NCBI RefSeq assembly: GCF_002995495.1
Contig: NZ_PVZV01000001.1
Span: 1,341,410-1,405,409, forward strand
Source of the DNA: Actinocorallia populi
Lineage (GTDB): Bacteria > Actinomycetota > Actinomycetes > Streptosporangiales > Streptosporangiaceae
Reading direction: 5' to 3'
Length of the DNA stretch: 64,000 nt
The position numbers and the translations under genes are program-made. The notes beneath the pieces were generated by a model that worked only from the letters and a program-made list of their open reading frames with translations, did no database searches and was not told where the DNA came from. Below are positions 1 through 7,493 of this stretch, piece by piece. Numbering within the stretch: the stretch's first letter is position 1; every line of letters starts with the position of its first letter.

Positions 1-46
1 ATGTCCACCATCTGACGGTTTTTGGACGGTGTGGAGAGTGCCGGAA

Positions 47-994
47 ATGACGTTCTACGCAGAGGCTCCCGATGAGGCGCTGGCCGCCCACTTCGGCGAC
101 CCGTACGCCGAGCAGAAGGCGCTGGAGGCCGGTTCGGCCGTGGTCGCCAGGTCCAACCGGGGCGTGGTCCGCGTCGCGGGCCCGGACCGCCTGTCGTGGC
201 TGCACAGCCTGCTCACCCAGCATCTGGCGGGCCTGCGCCCGGGGGAGGCGGCCGAGGCGCTGCTGCTGAGCCCGAACGGCCACCTGGAGCACCACCTGTC
301 CCTGGTGGACGACGGCGAGGCCGTGTGGGCGCACGTGGAGCCCGGCACCGCCCCGGCGCTGGCGGCCTTCCTGGAGCGGATGAAGTTCCTGCTGCGGGTC
401 GAGGTCGCCGACGTCTCCGGTGAGTACGAGGTGGTCACCGGCGCCGGGCTGGAGGGGGAGCGGGCCCTGCCCGACGTCGCGGGCATGACGAGCCTGATCG
501 TCCCGCGCGGCACGGAGGTCGCCGACCGTTCGCCCGCCGGGATCTGGGCGTACGAGGCGCTGCGGATCGCCGCGCACAAGGCCAGGTTCGGCCTCGACAC
601 CGACCACAAGACGATCCCGCACGAGATCGGCTTCATCGACACGGCGGTGCACCTGGACAAGGGCTGCTACCGGGGGCAGGAGACCGTGGCCCGGGTGCAC
701 AACCTGGGCCGCCCGCCGCGCCGCCTGGTCTTCCTGCACCTGGACGGCAGCGCCGACAGGCTGCCCGCGCGCGGCTCCGACCTGGAGCTGGACGGCCGCC
801 GGGTGGGGTTCGTCGGGTCCGCCGCCCGGCACCACGAGCTGGGCCCGATCGCGCTCGCCCTGGTGAAACGAAACGTGCCTGTCGAGGCGCAGCTGACCGC
901 CGATGGGGTCGCCGCGGCCCAGGAGGTCGTGGTCTCGCCGGACACGGGGGCCAATGTGACGATCGATCCGGCGCTGCGGGGCCGCCGCCTGTGA
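47..994 (+). CDS. ygfZ: YgfZ/GcvT-like folate-binding protein
   Basis: 315-residue protein of the YgfZ/aminomethyltransferase-like fold. Family members bind folate and assist assembly or repair of certain iron-sulfur enzymes in the cytoplasm. The diagnostic motif KGCYRGQE is present two-thirds of the way along (from the codons near 659), including the family's conserved cysteine; glycine-cleavage T proteins lack this signature. I chose ATG 47 because GGAGAG at 34-39 sits at good Shine-Dalgarno distance; an in-frame GTG at 29 would add six residues. The next gene downstream on this strand begins 66 bases after the stop, so the two could be cotranscribed, but nothing else here points to an Fe-S operon. 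Confidence 0.9.
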   Translation: MTFYAEAPDEALAAHFGDPYAEQKALEAGSAVVARSNRGVVRVAGPDRLSWLHSLLTQHLAGLRPGEAAEALLLSPNGHLEHHLSLVDDGEAVWAHVEPGTAPALAAFLERMKFLLRVEVADVSGEYEVVTGAGLEGERALPDVAGMTSLIVPRGTEVADRSPAGIWAYEALRIAAHKARFGLDTDHKTIPHEIGFIDTAVHLDKGCYRGQETVARVHNLGRPPRRLVFLHLDGSADRLPARGSDLELDGRRVGFVGSAARHHELGPIALALVKRNVPVEAQLTADGVAAAQEVVVSPDTGANVTIDPALRGRRL

Positions 995-1060
995 TTACCT
1001 TCGCGGATCTGGGATAAACAAAGATCGAGGTGTGCTTCCGAAAGAAGGCGGTACGCGATC

Positions 1061-1552
1061 ATGGTCTCTCTGCCCCGCAAACCCTCCGTACCGCCCCGCA
1101 AGTCCCCCCGGCGCCGGGCCGACCGGGACTTCGAGCAGATCGCCTGGTGGCTGCTGTTCGCCGTCCTGGGCACCTACGGCGCCGTCATGCTGAACTGGCG
1201 CGTGCTGCTGCTCACCCTGCTGCTGTGGAGCTTCTACGAGTTCTGCATGGTGCGCACCCGCTGCCGTGTCAAGACCAGGCAGGGCTTCGAGTGCGTCGAG
1301 CCGGTGCGCGGCCGGATCTTCGCCCATGACAGCCGCCACCAGGACGTCAAGAACGACGGCCTGTGGAACCTCATCGGCCGCCACAACCCCCGCTACACCC
1401 CGCGGATCTCCGAACCCAACCGCGACACCGGGGTGGTCCTGGTCGCCCCGCGCGTCCGCCACCGCCTGGACAGGAACGACCGCTACCTGCTGTACCTTGC
1501 CGCCTTCGGCACGGTCGTCTCCCTCGTCGGGATGCTCTGGGGCCTTCTCTGA
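1061..1552 (+). CDS. Small basic membrane protein of unknown function
   Basis: 163 residues. A Lys/Arg-rich N-terminus (about 20 residues) is followed by two close hydrophobic segments (about residues 27-60), a hydrophilic cytoplasmic-looking stretch with a CRVKTRQGFECV motif, and a final hydrophobic segment at the C-terminus ending in LVGMLWGLL. I do not recognise a named family; it resembles short actinomycete integral membrane proteins. It lies between a YgfZ-like gene and a convergent dtd gene and ends at a shared hairpin terminator. ATG 1061 is the only convincing start; the AAGGCGG upstream is somewhat distant. Confidence 0.75.
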   Translation: MVSLPRKPSVPPRKSPRRRADRDFEQIAWWLLFAVLGTYGAVMLNWRVLLLTLLLWSFYEFCMVRTRCRVKTRQGFECVEPVRGRIFAHDSRHQDVKNDGLWNLIGRHNPRYTPRISEPNRDTGVVLVAPRVRHRLDRNDRYLLYLAAFGTVVSLVGMLWGLL

Positions 1553-1559
1553 CCCGCCA

Positions 1560-1593
1560 GTCCGGGGGCTCCGGCCCGCGGGCGGCCCCGGAC
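1560..1593. terminator. Bidirectional hairpin terminator
   Basis: Inverted repeat GTCCGGGG (1560-1567) / CCCCGGAC (1586-1593) in the gap between two convergent genes. No long T-run, as is usual in GC-rich actinomycetes. Confidence 0.6.
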
Positions 1594-1595
1594 GG

Positions 1596-2021
1596 TCAGA
1601 CCTCGACGATCAGGGTGACGGGGCCGTCGTTGACCAGGCGGACGGCCATGTCGGCGCCGAAGCGGCCGGTGGCCACGGTGGCGCCCAGGCCGCGCAGGGC
1701 GTCCACGACGGCGTCGACGAGGGGCTCGGCGACGTCGCCTTTGGCGGCGGCCAGCCAGGACGGGCGGCGGCCCTTGGCGGTGTCGCCGTAGAGGGTGAAC
1801 TGGCTGATCACCAGCAGCGGGGCGTCGAGGTCGGAGCAGGACCTCTCGCCGGGCAGGACGCGCAGCCCCCACAGCTTGGCGGCGAGCCGGGCGGCCTTGG
1901 CCGGGTCGTCGCCGTGGGTGACGCCGACCAGGACCACCAGGCCGGGTCCGCGGATCTCGCCCACGACCTCGCCGCCGACGCTGACAGAGGCTTCGCTCAC
2001 CCGTTGGACCACCGCACGCAT
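1596..2021 (-). CDS. dtd: D-aminoacyl-tRNA deacylase
   Basis: 141 residues, the usual DTD length. It hydrolyses D-amino acids (and mischarged Gly) from tRNA, a chiral proofreading step in the cytoplasm. The protein starts [13 protein letters not shown] and carries both family signatures: SQFTLYGD near residue 80 and NDGPVT near the C-terminus, the latter corresponding to the conserved cross-subunit G-[x]-P motif. It is transcribed convergently to the preceding membrane-protein gene and its start faces the BlaI operator region, so its own promoter probably lies between 2022 and 2060. Confidence 0.95.
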   Translation of the reverse strand: MRAVVQRVSEASVSVGGEVVGEIRGPGLVVLVGVTHGDDPAKAARLAAKLWGLRVLPGERSCSDLDAPLLVISQFTLYGDTAKGRRPSWLAAAKGDVAEPLVDAVVDALRGLGATVATGRFGADMAVRLVNDGPVTLIVEV

Positions 2022-2057
2022 GCGCCCAGTCTCCCAGGCCGCTTCGGAACGACCTCC

Positions 2058-2102
2058 CGTAGTACTACGGTGTGTCCTGAGTCACAGGGTAGGATAAAAG
2101 AC
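2058..2102 (+). promoter_or_regulatory. Palindromic operator and leaderless promoter of blaI
   Basis: A perfect 12-base palindrome CGTAGTACTACG (2058-2069) resembles the TAGTA/TACTA dyads bound by BlaI-family repressors. A -10 element TAGGAT (2090-2095) lies seven bases before the GTG start at 2103, so the transcript is probably leaderless and autorepressed by the encoded BlaI protein. The operator assignment is inference from position and symmetry. Confidence 0.6.
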
Positions 2103-2453
2103 GTGAAAGGTCTGGGAGAGCTCGAACGCGCTGTGATGGAAGTGTTGTGGGCCAGGGAAGCACCGGCCACGGCACGCGAGGTGGGGCGGGCACTGGCCGA
2201 CCGGGACCTCGCGCACACCACGGTGATGACGGTTCTGGACCGCCTGGCCAAGAAGGGCTTCCTCGCCCGCGAGCGGGACGGCCGCGCCTGGTCGTACCGG
2301 CCCGCCGACACCCGCGAGGGGTACGTCGCCGAGCTCATGCTGGGCGCCCTGGCGCTCAGCGGCGACCGCGACGCCGCCCTGGCGCACTTCGCCCGTTCGG
2401 TCACCGGCGACGAGGCCGCCGCGCTCCGCCGCGTCCTGGAGGACCTCGAGTGA
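2103..2453 (+). CDS. BlaI/MecI-family transcriptional repressor
   Basis: 116-residue winged-helix repressor. Residues about 1-70 match the BlaI DNA-binding domain (GELERAVMEVLW at the start, then TTVMTVLDRLAKKG for the recognition region, and a WSYRP wing). In the family the protein is inactivated when a membrane M56 protease senses a signal such as a beta-lactam. The stop overlaps the GTG of the M56 peptidase gene by GTGA, so the two are translationally coupled. Start chosen at GTG 2103 because of the well-placed -10 TAGGAT; upstream in-frame codons would run through the palindromic operator. Confidence 0.9.
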   Translation: MKGLGELERAVMEVLWAREAPATAREVGRALADRDLAHTTVMTVLDRLAKKGFLARERDGRAWSYRPADTREGYVAELMLGALALSGDRDAALAHFARSVTGDEAAALRRVLEDLE

Positions 2454-3334
2454 CGAGCTGGGTGGCGCTCGCGGCCCTGTCTCTCGCGACTCTTCCGGGC
2501 GCGGAGCTGCTTTCCCGCGCCCGCTGGACCTGGCGCACACCGCGGATCGGCATCCTGCTCTGGCAGGCGCTCGGCCTCGCCTGGGGTCTGGCGACCATCG
2601 GCGCGCTGCTCGGTTTCGCGCTCTCCCCCTACGGGGCGGGCGTGCTGCACGGCCTGTTCGCGCTGTCGGAGGACGGCTCGGGTCTCGGCCTGCACCACAA
2701 GGCGGCGCTGCTGGCCGGGATGGCGCTGGCCGGCTCCCTCATCGGCATGCTGTTGCTGTCGGGCTTCCGGGTGGTGCGCGCCCGCGCGCGGCACCGCGCG
2801 CTGCTCAGCCTGATCGCCCGCCGCACCGGCAGGGGCGGCACCCTGGTCGTCGACCACCCCGAGGCCGCCGCCTACTGCGTGCCCGGCATGCGCTCCAAGA
2901 TCGTGATCAGCGCGGGCACGCTGGAACTGCTGGACTCCCGGGAGCTGGACGCGGTGCTCGCCCACGAGCACGCCCACGCCAGGGAGCGCCACGACCTGGT
3001 GCTGCTGCCGTTCACCTCGCTGCCCCGCATCGGCCTGGTCGCCCGGTCGCTGGACGCCGTCGCGCTGCTCATCGAGATGACCGCCGACGACCGCGCGCTG
3101 CAGGACCGCCCGCCCAGGGAGCTGGCCAAGGCGCTGCTGCGCTTCGCCACCGCGCCCTCGGCCGCGACGCCCTCCTGCGCCCTGTCGGCGCTGCCCGAGG
3201 GCGGTCCGGTGATGGCGCGGGTGCAGCGGCTGCTCAACCCGGCGCCCCGGCCCGCCTGGGTGCAGTCGGCGGCCCTGGTGTCGGCCGTCCTGCTGACCTC
3301 GGGTCCGCTGCTGCTGTGGGTACTGCCGCACTGA
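2450..3334 (+). CDS. M56-family membrane metallopeptidase (BlaR1-like)
   Basis: 294 residues with hydrophobic segments at roughly residues 1-18, 25-50, 85-105 and at the C-terminus. Zinc-binding HEHAH occupies residues 172-176, and a later EMTADD gives the downstream acidic ligand expected of gluzincin M56 enzymes. There is no C-terminal penicillin-binding sensor domain, so it is the short actinomycete form rather than true BlaR1. It overlaps blaI by four bases. Likely role: intramembrane sensing protease that relieves BlaI repression; the inducing signal is unknown. Confidence 0.88.
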   Translation: MTSWVALAALSLATLPGAELLSRARWTWRTPRIGILLWQALGLAWGLATIGALLGFALSPYGAGVLHGLFALSEDGSGLGLHHKAALLAGMALAGSLIGMLLLSGFRVVRARARHRALLSLIARRTGRGGTLVVDHPEAAAYCVPGMRSKIVISAGTLELLDSRELDAVLAHEHAHARERHDLVLLPFTSLPRIGLVARSLDAVALLIEMTADDRALQDRPPRELAKALLRFATAPSAATPSCALSALPEGGPVMARVQRLLNPAPRPAWVQSAALVSAVLLTSGPLLLWVLPH

Positions 3335-3469
3335 CAGGGCCCGGCACCGTTAGAATGCGGTCCACCTTCGGGAACCCGGTGATGTGCCCCGGGTGGTTCA
3401 CCGTGGTCTCGCCGGGCCCGCTCCATGGACCCGGCCGCTTCGTGTCGTCTTCATAGTGCAGGGGAGCCC

Positions 3470-4198
3470 GTGCGCCGGAAACTCACGTGCGGTCTGACGG
3501 CGCTCGCGCTGCTCACCGGATGCTCCGCCTCTCCGGCGGCCGGACCCGAGAGTCCCCCCGCGACGTCGAGCACGCCCCAGACGCAGCGGGCGCCCGTCGT
3601 GATGTTCCTCGGGGACAGCTACACCGCGGGCACCGGCAAGGTGTCGCCGGAGCGCACGTACGCCGGCGACCTGGCCCGCAAGCTCGGCTGGCAGGCGATC
3701 ATCGGGGGCTGGCCGGGCACGGGCTTCCTGGCCCGCGGCAGGGTCGGCAAGGACTTCACCCGGCTGTTCGCCGACCAGCTCGCCTGGCGGCCCGCCCCGG
3801 ACCTGGTGATCGTCGCGGGCGGCCACAACGACGCCAACCGCAAGCACCCGCTGAACGGGCTGAACGACGCGGTCTGGCAGCTGGTCAACGGGATCAAGGA
3901 GCGCTGGCCCGGGGTGCCGCTGGTGCTGGTCGGGCCGATGTGGGGCGGGACTCCGACGAAGCCGGCGCTGGCCGTCCGCGACGTCATGCGCACGGTCGCC
4001 GGGCAGCTCCAGGTGCCCTTCGTCGACCCGCTGGCGGAGAAGTGGATCACCGGGGACGTGAGCAGGGGCACCGGCAACGCCGACCTGTACATCCGGCGGG
4101 ACGAGGTGCACCCCAACGAGACGGGCAACGCCTACTTCGCCGACAAGATGCTGGCCGCGCTGACCCGGCTGGGCATGGACAAGCCCGCGGCGGGCTGA
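3470..4198 (+). CDS. SGNH/GDSL-hydrolase lipoprotein
   Basis: 242 residues. The N-terminus is a lipoprotein signal with lipobox LLTGC, so the protein should be anchored outside the membrane. Catalytic blocks are visible: FLGDSYTAG (Ser about residue 50), VAGGHND (block III) and DEVHPNETGN (Asp-His of block V). Substrate unknown: family members cleave acyl or acetyl esters on lipids or sugars. Start GTG 3470 is chosen because CAGGGGAG at 459-466 is at ideal distance and gives a correct signal peptide. A -10 like TAGAAT (3351-3356) implies a leader of about 105 bases. Confidence 0.88.
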   Translation: MRRKLTCGLTALALLTGCSASPAAGPESPPATSSTPQTQRAPVVMFLGDSYTAGTGKVSPERTYAGDLARKLGWQAIIGGWPGTGFLARGRVGKDFTRLFADQLAWRPAPDLVIVAGGHNDANRKHPLNGLNDAVWQLVNGIKERWPGVPLVLVGPMWGGTPTKPALAVRDVMRTVAGQLQVPFVDPLAEKWITGDVSRGTGNADLYIRRDEVHPNETGNAYFADKMLAALTRLGMDKPAAG

Positions 4199-4229
4199 CC
4201 GCGCGCGGGCTCGTGACGGGGGGAGCGGG

Positions 4230-4580
4230 CTACCAGGGACCGTAGGGGCCCATGTTGCGGTGGCCGCCCCCGCCGATCGCCTTGACGGCGGGGCGGACGT
4301 CCGCGAGGTAGATCACGGCGGCGATGAACGCGGCGATCGAGAAGATGCCCAGGGCGCCCATGCCGGGGAAGCCGACCGCGGAGGCGAATCCGAAGAGGGT
4401 CGCGAACCCCAGGATGATCACCCACATCTTCTTGGTCTGCTTGCCGGCCGCGGGGAACGCCTGGGCGGGGCGGCGGACGACGTCGAACAGGGCGAAGGCC
4501 TCCATCAGGAACGCGATGATCGCCAGCGCCAGGAACACGTAGGCCAGCCCGTTGTGGATGCTGCCGAGCAAGAGGATCAC
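4230..4580 (-). CDS. DUF2516 membrane protein
   Basis: 116 residues with three hydrophobic segments (about 8-32, 50-70, 75-95) and a Gly/His-rich tail. Matches the DUF2516 family, whose Mycobacterium member lies directly beside hbhA, exactly as here. Function unknown. It is transcribed after the HbhA-like gene, but a hairpin separates them, so it may be only partly cotranscribed. Confidence 0.85.
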   Translation of the reverse strand: MILLLGSIHNGLAYVFLALAIIAFLMEAFALFDVVRRPAQAFPAAGKQTKKMWVIILGFATLFGFASAVGFPGMGALGIFSIAAFIAAVIYLADVRPAVKAIGGGGHRNMGPYGPW

Positions 4581-4618
4581 CTTCCCGAGGTTCCGCTGTG
4601 GTCACCTTACAGAACAAT

Positions 4619-4651
4619 CGCCCCCACCCGAAGGTTCCGGATGGGGGCGGG
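4619..4651 (-). terminator. Hairpin terminator after HbhA-like gene
   Basis: GCCCCCA ... TGGGGGC inverted repeat just past the stop of the minus-strand HbhA-like gene, upstream of the DUF2516 start. Confidence 0.5.
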
Positions 4652-4680
4652 CAGAACAGGGAGACGCCGCACGTGGCGGC

Positions 4681-5178
4681 TCAGTCGGTCGCCTTGCGGG
4701 CGGCGGGCCTGCGCGCGGCCGTGGTGGTCCTGGCGGGCCTGGCGGCGGCGGGAGCCTCCACCGACTTGGCCTCCTGGGCCTCGGAGGCGACCTCGTCGGC
4801 GGCCTTGTTGATGACCGTGCGGCCCCGCTCGGCGAGCTCCTCGATGACCCCGTTGACCTTGGCGGTCATGGTCGCGACGTAGTCCTGGATCGAGACGGCC
4901 TCGGTCTTGCCCTGGGCCTTGGCCACGTTGGCCTTGACCTCGTTGAGCCGGACGGTGGCGGTGGTGCGGGCCTTGGTGACCCGTTCGTTCACCTCGCCGC
5001 GCACGTCGTTGACGTTCTCCAGCACCGTGACGCGGTACTTGCCGTAGTTCTCGGTGAGCTCGGCGCGCACCTTGGTGATGGTCTCGGGCATCTCACGGAG
5101 CTTCTCGACGGCCAGGTCGACCGCTCCGGCCCCGGTGTAGACGGCCTTGTTGTCCCTGATCTTCTCGGCCAGAGTCAT
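4681..5178 (-). CDS. HbhA-like coiled-coil protein with Lys/Ala/Arg tail
   Basis: 165 residues, overwhelmingly helical and charged (residues about 20-130 form a predicted coiled coil), followed by a Pro/Ala/Arg/Lys-rich tail (PAAARPARTT..RRPAARKATD). This layout matches mycobacterial heparin-binding haemagglutinin, whose basic C-terminus binds sulfated glycans; the tail here is shorter and Arg- rather than Lys-rich, so adhesion is uncertain and a cell-envelope or lipid-body role is equally possible. The ATG overlaps the stop of the upstream XRE regulator (ATGA), so it is translationally coupled to it. Confidence 0.75.
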   Translation of the reverse strand: MTLAEKIRDNKAVYTGAGAVDLAVEKLREMPETITKVRAELTENYGKYRVTVLENVNDVRGEVNERVTKARTTATVRLNEVKANVAKAQGKTEAVSIQDYVATMTAKVNGVIEELAERGRTVINKAADEVASEAQEAKSVEAPAAARPARTTTAARRPAARKATD

Positions 5179-5570
5179 CTTTCCTGATCCTCTCTGTCGG
5201 GTAGAGCCTCGTGCTCAGGCCCGGTGTCGGCTGCGTTCTCCCTCCGGAAGGACTCGTAGATGTCCAGCAGCACCTGCTTCTGCCGTTCGGAAAGAGAGAT
5301 GTCGGCGCGTATCGCGGTCTGCACGTCCGTGTCCGCCTCGCGGTGTTCGAGGATGCCGGCCTGGATGTAGAGGGCCTCGGCGGAGATGCGCAGACCCTTG
5401 GCGATCTGCTGCAGGATCTCCGCGCTCGGCTTGCGCAGCCCGCGTTCGATCTGGCTGAGGTAGGGGTTGGACACCCCCGCCTGCTCCGCCAGCTGGCGGA
5501 GCGAGATCTTCGCGCGCTGCCTCTGCTCCCGGATGTACTCCCCGATGGAGCCGACCTTCGGACCTGCCAT
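5175..5570 (-). CDS. XRE-family transcriptional regulator
   Basis: 131 residues. Residues about 10-65 form a classical Cro/C1 helix-turn-helix (ISLRQLAEQAGVSNPYLSQIERG). The C-terminal half (helical, SERQKQVLLDIYESF) is probably a dimerisation domain. Start ATG 5570 is supported by GGTGGAG on the minus strand just upstream; longer in-frame readings run through the promoter. It heads the operon with the HbhA-like gene, the same order as in Mycobacterium, and its promoter region is full of GCTTGC/GCAAGC boxes that are likely its own operators. Confidence 0.88.
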   Translation of the reverse strand: MAGPKVGSIGEYIREQRQRAKISLRQLAEQAGVSNPYLSQIERGLRKPSAEILQQIAKGLRISAEALYIQAGILEHREADTDVQTAIRADISLSERQKQVLLDIYESFRRENAADTGPEHEALPDREDQER

Positions 5571-5581
5571 GTCTCCACCCT

Positions 5582-5607
5582 GCTTGCTGATGCTTGCTAT
5601 TGCAAGC
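5582..5607. promoter_or_regulatory. GCTTGC/GCAAGC operator cluster (proximal)
   Basis: Perfect dyad GCTTGC-TATT-GCAAGC at 5592-5607, with an additional direct GCTTGC at 5582-5587, immediately upstream of the XRE regulator gene. Probably autoregulatory. Confidence 0.55.
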
Positions 5608-5730
5608 GCCAGGGGGTGTTCTTTCGGGTGAGTCCGATCACAGGGCGCGATGATCTCGTGACGGCGGTGGCCTTTTCTCGTTCCACTGTTTCCGGTCGCT
5701 GACGCAAAGTGAGGAAGAATGCGTGCTCCT

Positions 5731-5752
5731 GCAAGCATTTGAGCTTGCTCAA
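5731..5752. promoter_or_regulatory. GCAAGC/GCTTGC operator cluster (distal)
   Basis: GCAAGC at 5731-5736 and GCTTGC at 5743-5748; the second sits within a 14-base palindrome TTGAGC-TT-GCTCAA (5739-5752). Same hexamer as the proximal cluster, about 140 bases away and 45 bases before the divergent DUF2207 gene, so one regulator may control both directions or form a loop. Confidence 0.5.
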
Positions 5753-5796
5753 GTTCGCATAGTGGCGCTGAGTGGTACCCACTACGCTTTGTGCAC

Positions 5797-7491
5797 ATGC
5801 TGGGTCGTATACGGCTGCTAGCCGCCCCCCTGGTCCTGCTGTTCCTGGCCGCCTCCCCCGGGCCCGCGCACGCCGCGGACACCGTGGCGGCCGCAGCGGC
5901 CGACACCGCCGATGACCGGGTGGTCCGTGACGAGGTGCTCCTCACCCTCGGGACCGACGGGGTACTGCACGCGAAAGAGATCATCACGTATGACTTCGGA
6001 GCCGGAGGGGACGGCTTCGAGCGGGTCTACAGCACCCGCATCCACCACGACGGGAAGCGGGACCGCGTCTTCGAGGTGGAGAACCTCCAGGTGACGCAGC
6101 CTTACACCGCGTCACTGGCACAGGAGGACGAGCGGACGCTGGTGAAGGTGAGCGGCCCGCAGGCCTCCGGGCGGCAGACCGTCACGCTCGAATACGACGT
6201 GGCGGGCGCGATCCTGCCGCTCCCGCAGGGCCAGGAGCTGCGCTGGACGGCCGTCGGCGGCTGGCGGGTCCCGGTGCAGGAGGCCGCGGTGGTCCTCGAC
6301 ACGGGGGTCATGATCCGCAACGTCAACTGCTTCGCGGGCACGCTCAGCAGCGTCATCGGGTGCAGCGAGTTCAGCACGAAGATGAAGCGGCGGCGGGCGG
6401 TCTACGGGCAGCAGAACATGCTTCCCGACGAGTACCTGACGGTGGTCTCGGGCCTGCCTCCGGAGGCGACCAGCGGCGGCCCCTCCTACGTCGAGCGCAA
6501 GACGCTGGCGACATCCTTCGCCATCAACGCGGTGACGGGCGGCGCGCTGGCGGCCCTGCTCGTCCTGCTGGTCGGCGGGCTGGCGCTGCTGTACTTCCTG
6601 CGCGGCCGCGACAAGCGCGCCGACTCCAGCGTCCGGGTGCCGCTGACGGCCACCGGCGACGGGCAGGCCGGGTTCGAGCCGCCGGACGGGGTGCGCCCCG
6701 GCCAGATCGGCACGCTGATCGACGAGCAGGCCGACGTCATCGACGTGACGGCGAGCATCATCGACCTCGCCGTCCGCGGCTACCTCCTGGTCGAGGAGGA
6801 GGAGGGCAAGAGCGACTGGGCGCTGCGCAGGCTGAACCGCCCGGTCAACGACCTGCACCCGTACGAGCAGATCCTCTACGACGGCCTGTTCCTCATGGGC
6901 GAGCGCGTCCGGCTGTCCCAGCTCGGCGGCACCTTCGCGCACAAGCTCGCCCAGGTGCGCAGCGCGCTGTACGAGGACGTGGTCGCGCAGGGCTGGTTCG
7001 CCCGGCGGCCCGACGCCGTCCGGTCCCGCTGGACGGTCGCCGGCCACGTCGTCACGGCGCTGGCGGCGGTGGGGACCGTCGTGCTGGCGGTCCTCACCAA
7101 CTACGCGCTGGTCGGCTTCGCGGTGCTCGCCTTCGGCCTGGCGATGGCCTTCTTCGGCAGGCACATGCCGGCCAAGACCGGCAAGGGCTCCACGGTCCTG
7201 GCCCACACGCTGGGCTTTCGTGACCACCTCCGGCGAGGGGAGGCGGCCGAGGTGCCCGATCGGCAGCGAATTGCACTCTTCTCCCGTTATCTTCCGTACG
7301 CAGTGGTGTTCGACGTCGTCGGACCCTGGGCCCGGACCGTGGAGGACGCGGGGGTGCAGGGCGGCGACAACCTCTACTGGTACGAAGGCCCGGCGGAGTG
7401 GGACCTGTCGAAGTTCGCCGACTCCATGCGGGCCTTCACCTTCGCCCTGTCGGGTGCGCTGGCGCAGTCCCGACCGTACGTAGGGAAGTAG
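5797..7491 (+). CDS. DUF2207 predicted membrane protein
   Basis: 564 residues. Signal peptide ending near AHAAD (residues 1-28), a large extracytoplasmic beta-rich DUF2207 domain (about 45-235), a transmembrane helix near residue 255, a cytoplasmic winged-helix-like segment (EQADVIDVTASIIDLAVRG, about 315-400), two more hydrophobic segments near 415-460, and a C-terminal cytoplasmic part. Function of the family is unknown; it is common in actinomycete envelopes. ATG 5797 preferred over GTG 5791. It is divergent from the XRE regulator operon and three bases upstream of the next gene, with which it probably forms an operon. Confidence 0.85.
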   Translation: MLGRIRLLAAPLVLLFLAASPGPAHAADTVAAAAADTADDRVVRDEVLLTLGTDGVLHAKEIITYDFGAGGDGFERVYSTRIHHDGKRDRVFEVENLQVTQPYTASLAQEDERTLVKVSGPQASGRQTVTLEYDVAGAILPLPQGQELRWTAVGGWRVPVQEAAVVLDTGVMIRNVNCFAGTLSSVIGCSEFSTKMKRRRAVYGQQNMLPDEYLTVVSGLPPEATSGGPSYVERKTLATSFAINAVTGGALAALLVLLVGGLALLYFLRGRDKRADSSVRVPLTATGDGQAGFEPPDGVRPGQIGTLIDEQADVIDVTASIIDLAVRGYLLVEEEEGKSDWALRRLNRPVNDLHPYEQILYDGLFLMGERVRLSQLGGTFAHKLAQVRSALYEDVVAQGWFARRPDAVRSRWTVAGHVVTALAAVGTVVLAVLTNYALVGFAVLAFGLAMAFFGRHMPAKTGKGSTVLAHTLGFRDHLRRGEAAEVPDRQRIALFSRYLPYAVVFDVVGPWARTVEDAGVQGGDNLYWYEGPAEWDLSKFADSMRAFTFALSGALAQSRPYVGK

Positions 7492-7493
7492 CG

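Noticed and set aside
1997..3331. Long minus-strand frame opposite BlaI/M56
   Set aside because: Gln/Arg-rich shadow; the opposite-strand genes have HEHAH and HTH motifs.
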